A program made the translations under genes and the position numbers. A stretch of DNA of 64,000 nucleotides, taken from positions 1 through 64,000 of the forward strand of contig NZ_JACHXR010000008.1 in NCBI RefSeq assembly GCF_014192275.1, read 5' to 3'. The stretch comes from Halomonas stenophila. GTDB taxonomy: Bacteria > Pseudomonadota > Gammaproteobacteria > Pseudomonadales > Halomonadaceae. The notes beneath the pieces were generated by a model. The model did no database searches. It was not told where the DNA came from and was given only the letters and a program-made list of their open reading frames with translations. Shown here piece by piece: positions 39,253 to 47,362 of the stretch (positions are counted from its first letter, which is position 1; every line of letters begins with the position of its first letter).

Positions 39253-40203
39253 GTGAGCGACTTCAATCAACCCCTGGGCGGCAACGAGATGCCGCGCTTC
39301 GGCGGCCCCGCCACCATGATGCGCCTGCCCACCCAGGCCGATGCCGCCGGCCTCGACGCCGCCTTCATCGGTGTGCCCATGGACATCGGCACCTCCAACC
39401 GTCCCGGCACCCGGCTCGGACCGCGCCAGATCCGCGACGAGTCGCGCATGCTGCGCCCCTACAACATGGCCACCCGCGCCGCCCCCTTCGACAGCCTGCA
39501 GGTCGCCGATATCGGTGACGTGCCGATCAACACCTTCAACCTGCCGAAGAACCTCGACATCATCACTCGCTACTACGACGAAGTGCTGTCCCATGGCTGC
39601 GTACCGCTGACGCTCGGCGGCGATCACACCCTGACCTGGCCGCTGCTGCGGGCCATCGCCCGGAAGCACGGCCCGGTCGGGCTGATCCACATCGATGCCC
39701 ACGCCGACGTCAACGAGCACATGTTCGGCGAGGAGGTCGCCCACGGCTGCCCCTTCCGCCGCGCCCAGGAGGAGGGGCTGCTGGACAGCCAGCGCGTGGT
39801 GCAGATCGGCCTGCGCGGTACCGGCTACGCCGCCGACGACTTCGACTGGTGCCGCGATCAGGGCTTCCGGGTCGTCACCGCCGAGCAGTGCTGGTACAAG
39901 TCGTTGGCCCCGTTGATGGCCGAGGTACGCGAGCAGATGGGCGACGCCCCGGTCTACATCTCCTTCGACATCGATGGCCTGGACCCCTCGGTGGCCCCCG
40001 GCACCGGCACCGTCGAGATGGGCGGCCTCACCGGCCAGCAGGGCCTGGAGATCGTGCGCGGTGCCTGGGGCCTCAACGTGGTCGGCGGCGACCTGGTGGA
40101 AGTCGCGCCGCCCTACGACCCCAGCGGCAACACCGCGCTGATGGGCGCCACCCTGCTCTACGAGATGCTCTGCGTGCTGCCCGGCGTCCGGCGCCGTGAC
40201 TAG
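39253..40203 (+). CDS. gbuA: Guanidinobutyrase (ureohydrolase, agmatinase family)
   Basis: It hydrolyses 4-guanidinobutyrate to GABA and urea with a di-Mn centre. The metal ligands are in GGDHTLTW, HIDAHADVNEHMFG and SFDIDGLDPSVAPGTGT. Residues follow Pseudomonas GbuA closely (QPLGGNEMPRFGG, then CDLVEV/GDLVEV-PPYD). I chose the GTG at 39253, with GGAG upstream, giving 316 residues. Agmatinase or guanidinopropionase activity cannot be excluded, but the neighbouring ketoarginine decarboxylase and aldehyde dehydrogenase point to 4-guanidinobutyrate. Confidence 0.85.
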   Translation: MSDFNQPLGGNEMPRFGGPATMMRLPTQADAAGLDAAFIGVPMDIGTSNRPGTRLGPRQIRDESRMLRPYNMATRAAPFDSLQVADIGDVPINTFNLPKNLDIITRYYDEVLSHGCVPLTLGGDHTLTWPLLRAIARKHGPVGLIHIDAHADVNEHMFGEEVAHGCPFRRAQEEGLLDSQRVVQIGLRGTGYAADDFDWCRDQGFRVVTAEQCWYKSLAPLMAEVREQMGDAPVYISFDIDGLDPSVAPGTGTVEMGGLTGQQGLEIVRGAWGLNVVGGDLVEVAPPYDPSGNTALMGATLLYEMLCVLPGVRRRD

Positions 40204-40276
40204 GCTCGACGCCCCCTCGTGACACCCCGGCCCCGGGCCGGGTTCGACGATTACAATGTCAACAAGGGTAACTGCC

Positions 40277-41662
40277 ATGCCGTCCCCTCTCGATTCCGCC
40301 TCGGCCCTCGCCGCCGAGACCACCCCGCTCAGCCGCCACGGGCTGCTGAAGTTCCTGATCCCCTCGCTGCTCGGCGTGGGCCTGTTCCTGGTGCCCTTCT
40401 CCACGGGCGACACCATCAATATCGGCATGGGCCTGATGGCCGATGGTCTCAAGGCCCTGCTCGGCGAGGCGCTGCCTGCCATCGCCACCCTGGTGCTGTG
40501 CCTGTCGGTGCTGTTGACCGGCATCGTCAAGCTCACCCGGCCCGGCTGGGCCCGGGAGGGCATGCTGCGCGAGCTGTTCGACGTGGCCCCCCTGTGGGTG
40601 ATCATGCGCTCCCTCGGCGCCCTCTTCGCGCTGATGACCTTTTTCCAGGTCGGCCCGACGGTGATCACCGCCTCCTTCACCGGCGGCGTGATGCTCAACG
40701 ACCTGGCGCCAGTGCTGCTGACCTTCTTCTTCTTCGCCGCCATCCTGCTGCCCTTCCTGGTCGACTTCGGCTTCATGGAATTCATCGGCAGCCTGGTGCG
40801 CACGCCCTTCCGCATCATCTTCGGGCTGCCGGGGCGCAGCGCCATCGACGCCACGGCCTCCTGGATGGGCTCCGGCACCGTCGGCGTGCTGATCACCACC
40901 CAGCAGTACGAACAGGGCTTCTACAACCGCCGCGAGGCCTCGGCGATCGCCACCAACTTCTCGATCGTCTCCATCGCCTTCGCGCTGCTGGTCACCAGCT
41001 TCATCGGCATCAACCACCTGTTCGTGCCCTTCTACCTCACCGTGGTCGTCGCCGGCCTCGTCGCCGCCGTGATCGTGCCGCGGCTGCCGCCGCTGTCGCG
41101 CAAGCCGAACAGCTACCACGAGCCGGTCGGCTGCCAGATCCAGGAAGAGAACACCGGCAACCAGAACCTGCTGCGCTACAGCCTGGGCATGGCCGTGGCC
41201 CGCGCCGAGCAGGCTCCCGGCCCGCGCCAGCTGCTGCGTCACGCCCTCTTCAACGTCGCCGACATCTTCTTCGGCCTGCTGCCCCTGGTGATCGCCATCG
41301 GCACCGTGGCCCTGGTGCTGGCCGAGTTCACGCCGCTGTTCACCTGGCTGTCCACGCCCATGGTGCCGGTGCTGGAGTGGATGCGGGTGCCCGAGGCCGA
41401 GGCGGCCGCCCCGGCGACCCTGGTCGGCTTCGCCGACATGTTCCTGCCGGCGGTGCTGGCCAGCGACATCGAGAGCGAGCTGACGCGCTTCGTGATCGCC
41501 TGCCTGTCGCTGACCCAGCTGATCTACATGTCCGAGATCGGCGCGCTGCTGCTCAAGTCGAAGATCCCGCTCAAGCTCTGGGAGCTGATGGTCATCTTCC
41601 TGCTGCGCACCGCCATCACCCTGCCGATCATCGTGGTCATGGGCCACTGGCTGGTGGGCTGA
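40277..41662 (+). CDS. YjiH-family (Gate-domain) membrane transporter
   Basis: This 461-residue protein has about 10-11 membrane helices. It belongs to the YjiH family with nucleoside-recognition (Gate) domains; FLVDFGFMEFIGSLVRTPFR and the C-terminal PLKLWELMVIFLLRTAITLP are typical. It starts at ATG 40277, with AAGGGTAAC upstream. It sits between gbuA and aruI in one transcription unit. It may therefore import or export a guanidino compound, 2-ketoarginine, GABA or urea, an inference from context only. The substrate of this family is not established. Confidence 0.8.
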   Translation: MPSPLDSASALAAETTPLSRHGLLKFLIPSLLGVGLFLVPFSTGDTINIGMGLMADGLKALLGEALPAIATLVLCLSVLLTGIVKLTRPGWAREGMLRELFDVAPLWVIMRSLGALFALMTFFQVGPTVITASFTGGVMLNDLAPVLLTFFFFAAILLPFLVDFGFMEFIGSLVRTPFRIIFGLPGRSAIDATASWMGSGTVGVLITTQQYEQGFYNRREASAIATNFSIVSIAFALLVTSFIGINHLFVPFYLTVVVAGLVAAVIVPRLPPLSRKPNSYHEPVGCQIQEENTGNQNLLRYSLGMAVARAEQAPGPRQLLRHALFNVADIFFGLLPLVIAIGTVALVLAEFTPLFTWLSTPMVPVLEWMRVPEAEAAAPATLVGFADMFLPAVLASDIESELTRFVIACLSLTQLIYMSEIGALLLKSKIPLKLWELMVIFLLRTAITLPIIVVMGHWLVG

Positions 41663-41696
41663 GGACATGCCCATGCCCCTGAACGGAGAGACACCG

Positions 41697-43310
41697 ATGA
41701 CCTGCGCCGAGCTGCTGATCCGCCTGCTGCGCGACACCTATGGCACCGACACCGTGTTCGGCATTCCCGGCGTGCACACCGTGGAGCTCTACCGCGGAAT
41801 GGCGGGCGGCGAGGCGAGCGGCCTGCGCCACGTGACCCCGCGCCACGAACAGGGCGCCGGCTTCATGGCCGACGGCTACGCCCGGGCCACCGGCCGGCCC
41901 GGGGTGTGCTTCATCATCACCGGCCCCGGCATGACCAACATCGCCACCGCCATGGGCCAGGCGCTCGCCGACTCGGTGCCGATGCTGGTGATCTCCAGCG
42001 TCAGCCGCCGCGACACCCTGGGCCGTGGCCAGGGACGGCTGCATGAGCTGCCGAGCCAGCAGCAGCTGATCGCCGGGGTCGCCCGCTTCAGCCAGACGCT
42101 GCTCGACCCCGATGCCCTGCCGGAGACCCTGGCCCGGGCCTTTGCGGTGTTCGAGGGGGCCCGGCCGGGGCCGGTGCATATCGAGATCCCCATCGACCTG
42201 TTCGACGCCCCGGTGCGCGCCCTGCGCACCTGGCAGCGGCGTTCCCTGGCGCCAGCCGCCCCGGCCGAGGCGGCGCTGGCCCAGGCCGCCGACTGGCTCG
42301 GTGCCGCCGAGCGTCCGCTGGTGCTGCTCGGTGGCGGCTGCGTGGATGCGCCCGGGGCCGCCCGCACGCTGGTCGAGGCCCTGGACGCGCCCACCGTCAC
42401 CACCATCAACGCCAAGGGCCTGCTCGGCCGCGACCACCCCCTGGACCTGGGCGCCAATGCCTCGCTGCCGGCGGTGCGCGCGCTGGCCCGGGAGGCCGAC
42501 GTGGTGCTGGCCATCGGCACCGAGCTCGGCGAGACCGATTACGATGTGGTCTTCGACGACGGCTTCCGCCTGGACGGCCGGCTGATCCGGGTGGATGTCG
42601 ACCCCCAGCAGCTCGCCCGCAACCAGGCCGCCGACCTGGCCCTGGTGGCGGACGCCGGCCAGACCCTGGACGCCCTGGCGGCGCGCTTCGCCGGCGTGCG
42701 CCTGGCGCGTGACGGAGCCCCCCGCACCCGCGCCGCCCTCGCGGCCCTGGACCTGCCCCGGGATCCGGCCTTCGCCGCCTATGTACCGCTGTTCGCGACC
42801 CTGCGCGAGGCGCTGCCCGAGGCGATCCTGGTCGGCGATTCCTGCGCCACCACCTACGCCGCCAACCACCTGGTCGCCCAGCCGGCCCCGCGGCGGTTCT
42901 TCAACGCCTCCACCGGCTACGGCACCCTCGGCTACGGCCTGCCGGCGGCCCTGGGCGCCAGCCTCGCCCGACCCGACCTGCCAGTGGTCGCGCTGGTCGG
43001 CGACGGCGGCATCATGTTCACCCTCGGCGAGCTGGCCTGCGCGGTGGAGGAAGGGCTGCCGGTGGTGATCCTGCTCTGGCACAACCAGGGCTACGAGGAG
43101 ATCCGCCGCTTCATGGACGACGCCGGCGTCACCCGCCTGGGCGTCGACATCCGGGCCCCGGACTTCCTGACCGTGGCCCGGGGCTTCGGCTGCCTGGCCA
43201 CCCGCGTCGCCGCGCCCGCCGAACTGGCCCACGCCCTGGCCACCCGACCCTCGGATGGCCCCTTGTTGATCGAGATCGATGCCGCCGCCTGGCAGGCCGC
43301 CGTCGACTGA
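41697..43310 (+). CDS. aruI: 5-guanidino-2-oxopentanoate (2-ketoarginine) decarboxylase
   Basis: This thiamine-diphosphate enzyme of the acetolactate synthase superfamily has 537 residues. It starts MTCAELLIRLLRDTYGTDTVFGIPGVHTVELYRGM. The catalytic Glu is in PRHEQGAGFMADGYARATGRPG, and the ThDP motif is GDGGIMFTLGELACAVEEGLPVVILLWHNQGYEE (G-D-G through N). The VHTVELYRG segment and the gbuA/ALDH context match AruI of the arginine transaminase pathway rather than acetolactate synthase. The start at 41697 has GGAGAG upstream. The product would be 4-guanidinobutyraldehyde. Confidence 0.85.
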   Translation: MTCAELLIRLLRDTYGTDTVFGIPGVHTVELYRGMAGGEASGLRHVTPRHEQGAGFMADGYARATGRPGVCFIITGPGMTNIATAMGQALADSVPMLVISSVSRRDTLGRGQGRLHELPSQQQLIAGVARFSQTLLDPDALPETLARAFAVFEGARPGPVHIEIPIDLFDAPVRALRTWQRRSLAPAAPAEAALAQAADWLGAAERPLVLLGGGCVDAPGAARTLVEALDAPTVTTINAKGLLGRDHPLDLGANASLPAVRALAREADVVLAIGTELGETDYDVVFDDGFRLDGRLIRVDVDPQQLARNQAADLALVADAGQTLDALAARFAGVRLARDGAPRTRAALAALDLPRDPAFAAYVPLFATLREALPEAILVGDSCATTYAANHLVAQPAPRRFFNASTGYGTLGYGLPAALGASLARPDLPVVALVGDGGIMFTLGELACAVEEGLPVVILLWHNQGYEEIRRFMDDAGVTRLGVDIRAPDFLTVARGFGCLATRVAAPAELAHALATRPSDGPLLIEIDAAAWQAAVD

Positions 43311-43365
43311 TCCCCGTCTGTCTCTCCCAGGCCGTCCCACCGGTCGGCCCAACCGGAGCCTTGCC

Positions 43366-44814
43366 GTGCAACGACTGACCACGCAGTTTATCGACAATCA
43401 ATGGATCCCCTCCCGAGGGGCGCGCTCGCTCGCGGTGACCGATCCCTATCGCCAGGTGCCGATCGCCGAGCTCACCGCCGGCGATGCGGCCGATGTCGAC
43501 GCCGCGGTGGCCGCCGCGCGTCGCGCCCTGCCCGCCTGGCAGGCCCTGGGCGGCGAGCGCCGGGCCGCCTACCTCGAGGCCTTCGCCACGGTACTCGTCG
43601 AGCGACGCGAAGAACTGATGCGCCTCTCGTCCACCAACAACGGCAAGGCGCTGGCCGAGGCCGGCATCGACCTGGACGATGCCATCGCCTGCTACCGCTA
43701 CTACGCCGGCCAGGCCCGGGCGCTCGAGGCGCGCCAGGGGCGCCTCGTCGAGCACGGCATGGACGGCATCGAGGCCCGTAGCTACGAGGATCCCGCGGGG
43801 GTCGTGGGCCTGATCACCCCCTGGAACTTCCCGCTGGTGACCAGCGCCTGGAAGATCGCCCCGGCGCTGGCCGCCGGCTGCACGGTGGTGTTCAAGCCCT
43901 CCGAGGTGACGCCGCTGCCCGAGCAGGCGCTGGCGGAGATCGCCCTCGAGATCGGCCTGCCCGCGGGGGTGCTCAACCTGGTGCACGGCGACGGCGAGGG
44001 CATCGGCGCGCCGCTCACCGCCCACCCCGGCGTCGACAAGCTGTCCTTCACCGGCAGCAATGCCGTGGGCGAGAAGGTCATGCGCGCCGCCGCCGAGGGC
44101 GTGCGCGGGGTGTCGCTGGAACTCGGCGGCAAGTCGCCGATCCTGGTGCTCGACGACGCCGACCTCGAGGCGGCCGCCGACTGGGTGATGGCCGGCATCT
44201 ACTTCAACTCCGGCCAGATCTGCTCGGCCACCTCGCGGCTGATCGTCCACGCGTCGCTGGCCGAGGCGCTCTATGCGGCACTCGCCACGCGCATCGACGC
44301 CCTCCGCCTGGGCGACCCGCTGGATGCCGCCACCGACATGGGGCCCATGACCAGCGCCCGTCAGCGCCAGGCCGTGGAGGGCTACCTGGCCGTGGCCGGC
44401 GAGGAGGGCCTCGTCGCGGTGCGCGACGCCCGCCATCGCGAGCTGCCCACCCAGGGCGAGTTCGTCGCCCCGACCCTGTTTCGCGACGTGCCCAACGAGA
44501 GCCGCCTGTGGCGCGAGGAGATCTTCGGCCCGGTGCTCTGCGCCCGCAGCGTCGAGAGCGACGCCGAGGCCATCGCGCTGGCCAACGATTCCGCCTTCGG
44601 CCTGGCCGCCACGGTGATCTCGGGGGATACGCAACGTGCCCGGCGCGTCGGCCGCGCGCTTCGGGCCGGCAGCATCTGGTTCAACAGCGAGCAGCTGGTG
44701 ATGCCGGAAGCCAGCTGGGGCGGCTTCGGGATCAGCGGCATCGGCCGCGAGCTCGGCCCCTGGGGACTCTCCGCCTATCTCGAGGTCAAGCACCTGATCG
44801 GTCCGGCGGACTAA
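43366..44814 (+). CDS. Aldehyde dehydrogenase, probable 4-guanidinobutyraldehyde dehydrogenase
   Basis: This NAD(P)-dependent aldehyde dehydrogenase has 482 residues, starting at the GTG at 43366 with GGAG upstream. The catalytic Cys is C286 in NSGQICSATSRL, and the active-site Glu is in LELGGKSP. ITPWNFPL marks the cofactor site. The family is close to betaine- and aminobutyraldehyde dehydrogenases. Being last in gbuA-yjiH-aruI-aldh, it most likely oxidises 4-guanidinobutyraldehyde to 4-guanidinobutyrate (the KauB step), although such enzymes are often broad. Confidence 0.83.
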   Translation: MQRLTTQFIDNQWIPSRGARSLAVTDPYRQVPIAELTAGDAADVDAAVAAARRALPAWQALGGERRAAYLEAFATVLVERREELMRLSSTNNGKALAEAGIDLDDAIACYRYYAGQARALEARQGRLVEHGMDGIEARSYEDPAGVVGLITPWNFPLVTSAWKIAPALAAGCTVVFKPSEVTPLPEQALAEIALEIGLPAGVLNLVHGDGEGIGAPLTAHPGVDKLSFTGSNAVGEKVMRAAAEGVRGVSLELGGKSPILVLDDADLEAAADWVMAGIYFNSGQICSATSRLIVHASLAEALYAALATRIDALRLGDPLDAATDMGPMTSARQRQAVEGYLAVAGEEGLVAVRDARHRELPTQGEFVAPTLFRDVPNESRLWREEIFGPVLCARSVESDAEAIALANDSAFGLAATVISGDTQRARRVGRALRAGSIWFNSEQLVMPEASWGGFGISGIGRELGPWGLSAYLEVKHLIGPAD

Positions 44815-44887
44815 GCGCCCCCTGGCGCGGGGACCGGCGACGCCCCGCGTGGACACCGGGCCACCCCTCGGCAAGGAGCGGAAGCGA

Positions 44888-45409
44888 CTAGGGAAGATCC
44901 GCCGGCAACTCCCGCACCCGCTGGATCTCGACCAGGCGCGCCTTCCCGGCGCCGAGCGACGACCAGGGCCCGTCGAGCGTCAGGCGGGCCAGGCTGGCGG
45001 TGGGCAGCAGCTTGCCATCGTCGGGCACGGGGGGCGATTCGGGCAGCAGCCAGACCAGCAAGGCCTCGAGGCCGGGGTTGTGGCCGACCACCATCAGTCG
45101 CGAGACCGCGGCGGGGCAACACGCCACCGCCTGCACCAGCGCCTCGGGACCGGCCTCGTAGAGGCTCGCCTCGATCACCACGGCGTCACGGGCCAGCCCC
45201 ATGGCCTTGGCGCACGTCTCCGCGGTGGCCCGGGCGCGCTCGGCGGGCGAGGTCAAAATCCGCTCCGGCACCCGGCCCTCCCGGGCGAGCCAGGCCCCCA
45301 TCCGTCGCGAACCGCGCTTGCCGCGCTGCTTCAGCGGCCGCGCCATGTCGCAGACCGGTTTCGACCAGTCGGACTTGCCGTGGCGCAGCAGTAGCAGTTC
45401 TCGGGGCAT
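44888..45409 (-). CDS. sixA: Phosphohistidine phosphatase SixA-family protein
   Basis: This is a short histidine phosphatase of 173 residues. The RHG motif LLLRHGKSDWS is at residues 5-15 and the second catalytic His is in VVGHNPGLEALL. The SPAERARATAE motif is typical of SixA, which dephosphorylates His-phosphorylated proteins (PTS-Ntr NPr in E. coli). I chose ATG 45409, with GGAGG upstream. The frame stays open to 45883 without conserved sequence. It is convergent with the aldehyde dehydrogenase. Confidence 0.88.
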   Translation of the reverse strand: MPRELLLLRHGKSDWSKPVCDMARPLKQRGKRGSRRMGAWLAREGRVPERILTSPAERARATAETCAKAMGLARDAVVIEASLYEAGPEALVQAVACCPAAVSRLMVVGHNPGLEALLVWLLPESPPVPDDGKLLPTASLARLTLDGPWSSLGAGKARLVEIQRVRELPADLP

Positions 45410-45857
45410 GACGTGCCTCCTTGACGATGGCGAGGCCTCTCGACGGCTCGGAGGCGTCGCCAGAGGGCCTGCCTCGCCGCATGGCGCGGCCGGGCTGGCA
45501 TCCGACGCGAGTGATTTCAGGATAGCCACCAGCCGGGCCACGGGCGCCCCCTCGGGTCTACGGCACCGGCCATCACCATGGCATCCCCTACCCCGCCAGG
45601 AATGTTGCGCGCCTTTTCCCCGCCAGGCGTATCGCCTCTTTCCGGAGAACCCGCCTGTTCGGCCCCTGGATCCCGTCGCCGGCGGCTCGACCCTGGCGCC
45701 GGAATGCCACTTCTTGCCATCTTCGCGGTCCAATCCTGCCACAACGACATGGCCTGTCCGCATGCGGCGGGCCAACCCGGCATCGACAGGCGACAAGGCC
45801 AGCACAACGAGATAACGTCGCCAGCCAGGCAGGCACCCAAGCCGAAGGAAAGGATGC
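45410..45857. other. Intergenic region between sixA and the CofD-like gene (448 bp)
   Basis: It is a divergent gap that must hold promoters for both genes. Open frames here are short, Pro/Arg-rich and unconserved in appearance. I see no gene, tRNA or clear palindrome in it. Confidence 0.45.
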
Positions 45858-47051
45858 ATGATGGATATCCGGCCGCCCCGCACCGACCAGGTGCTCGACC
45901 CACTGCGAGTCCGACGCTATCGGCAGGCCCCGGAACGGGGCCCCAGGCTGCTGTTCTTCAGCGGCGGCTCGGCCCTCGAGGGCATCTCGCGCCGACTGCA
46001 GCGCTACAGCCACAACACCATCCACCTGGTGACGCCCTTCGATTCCGGCGGCAGCTCGGCCACGCTGCGCGACGCCTTCGGCATGCCGGCCCTCGGCGAC
46101 CTGCGCAGCCGGCTGATGGCCCTGGCGGACGAGACTGTCCCGGGCCACTCGCAGGTCCACCGGCTGTTCACCCACCGCCTGCCGAAGGAGGCCGGGTCGG
46201 ACACCCTGCGGGCCACCCTGGACGCGCTGGCGAGCGGACACCACCCCCTGATCGACGACATTTCCAACCCCATGCGCCGCTTGATCTGCCATCGGCTCGG
46301 CGTCTTCCGGGCGGCCATGCCCGACGACTTCGACCTGCGCGGCGCCAGCATCGGCAACCTGATCCTGGCGGGCGGCTACCTGGACGGCCGACGGCAGCTC
46401 GACCCCCTGGTCCGGCGAGTCTCCGAGCTGGTCCACGTGCGGGGCACCGTGCGTGCGGTGGTCGGCGATGACTATCACCTGGCGGCCACCCTGGCGGACG
46501 GCCGTCGGGTGCTCGGCCAGCACCGCATCACCGGCAAGGAGGTTCCGCCACTGGACACCCCCATCGCACGGGTCGACCTGTCCGCCAGCGGCGAGGCGCA
46601 CGTCCCGGTCACGGCGGCGCTGCCCGAGGAGAACCGCCGGCTCATCGCCTCCGCCGACCTGATCTGCTATCCCCCCGGCAGCTTCTATTCCAGCGTGCTC
46701 GCCAACCTCCTTCCCGCCGGGGTCGGCCGGGCCATCCGCGATACCCCCTGCCCGAAGGTGTTCATTCCCAACCCGGGACATGACCCCGAACAGGTCGGCC
46801 GGGACCTGCCCGGCCTGGTCACGACCCTGGTCGAGACCCTGCGCCGCGATACCGGCGAGGCCTGTCCCGCCTCGGCGCTGCTCGACGTCATCCTCATCGA
46901 CAGCCGGCACGGCGACTATGTCGGGCACCTCGACGCCGACTTCCTGGCCGAACTGGGGGTGACCCTGATCGACACCCCCCTGGTCAGCGAGCGCAGCGCC
47001 CCTCACTTCGACGAGGACCTGCTGGTGGCCGCCCTGCTGTCGCTCGCCTGA
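45858..47051 (+). CDS. CofD/YvcK-superfamily protein (GAK-system CofD-like type)
   Basis: This 397-residue protein has the CofD/YvcK-type N-terminal nucleotide/substrate loop FFSGGSALEGISRRL and then HLVTPFDSGGSSATLRDAF. Later it has ASIGNLILAGGYL (the GN-L-A family motif) and SADLICYPPGSFYSSVLANLLPAGVG. CofD transfers 2-phospholactate in F420 synthesis, whereas YvcK is a UDP-sugar-binding regulator. The closest type I recall is the CofD relative of the uncharacterised GAK system. None of its usual partners (ATP-grasp, HprK-like kinase) is nearby, so it is an orphan here. The reaction is unknown. AAGGAAAGG precedes the start. Confidence 0.75.
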   Translation: MMDIRPPRTDQVLDPLRVRRYRQAPERGPRLLFFSGGSALEGISRRLQRYSHNTIHLVTPFDSGGSSATLRDAFGMPALGDLRSRLMALADETVPGHSQVHRLFTHRLPKEAGSDTLRATLDALASGHHPLIDDISNPMRRLICHRLGVFRAAMPDDFDLRGASIGNLILAGGYLDGRRQLDPLVRRVSELVHVRGTVRAVVGDDYHLAATLADGRRVLGQHRITGKEVPPLDTPIARVDLSASGEAHVPVTAALPEENRRLIASADLICYPPGSFYSSVLANLLPAGVGRAIRDTPCPKVFIPNPGHDPEQVGRDLPGLVTTLVETLRRDTGEACPASALLDVILIDSRHGDYVGHLDADFLAELGVTLIDTPLVSERSAPHFDEDLLVAALLSLA

Positions 47052-47052
47052 C

Positions 47053-47217
47053 TCAGCGCCCGGCGGCGGCGTCTGGCCGCAGCGACTCGACCACGAAGGC
47101 CTCCATGGCCTGGACGGCCGGCGACAGGCTGCGCCGCCCGGGGCGCAGCAGGCCCAGCTCGCACTCGACCAGGGGGACGAAGCGCAGCCGCTCGTACTTG
47201 GTGCGGCTCCCGTCGCA
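47053..47217 (-). pseudogene. Remnant of a LysR-family regulator (C-terminus only)
   Basis: The leftward frame ends with LRFVPLVECELGLLRPGR, then SLSPAVQAMEAFVVESLR and a stop at 47053. This is the typical tail of a LysR effector domain. Upstream of about 47217 the reading frame no longer resembles LysR and runs antisense into the amidase promoter region. No helix-turn-helix is present. It looks like the relic of a regulator that was once divergent from the amidase or beside the CofD-like gene. Confidence 0.6.
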
Positions 47218-47362
47218 GGAGGATAACCACGGCATGGACCCGACGGCAGAGACATGCCGGAGACGCGCCCCATCGTCCACACTGATGGGAGACGCCGTCC
47301 CGGCAGACTTGGAGGGGCCGGAGCGGCATCGCCGAACGTCACCCATGCCGAGGAGTGCCACC

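Noticed and set aside
44820-44860. Hairpin-like GC-rich stretch after the aldehyde dehydrogenase gene
   Set aside because: The pairing is short and imperfect and has no T-run, so a terminator call is not supported.
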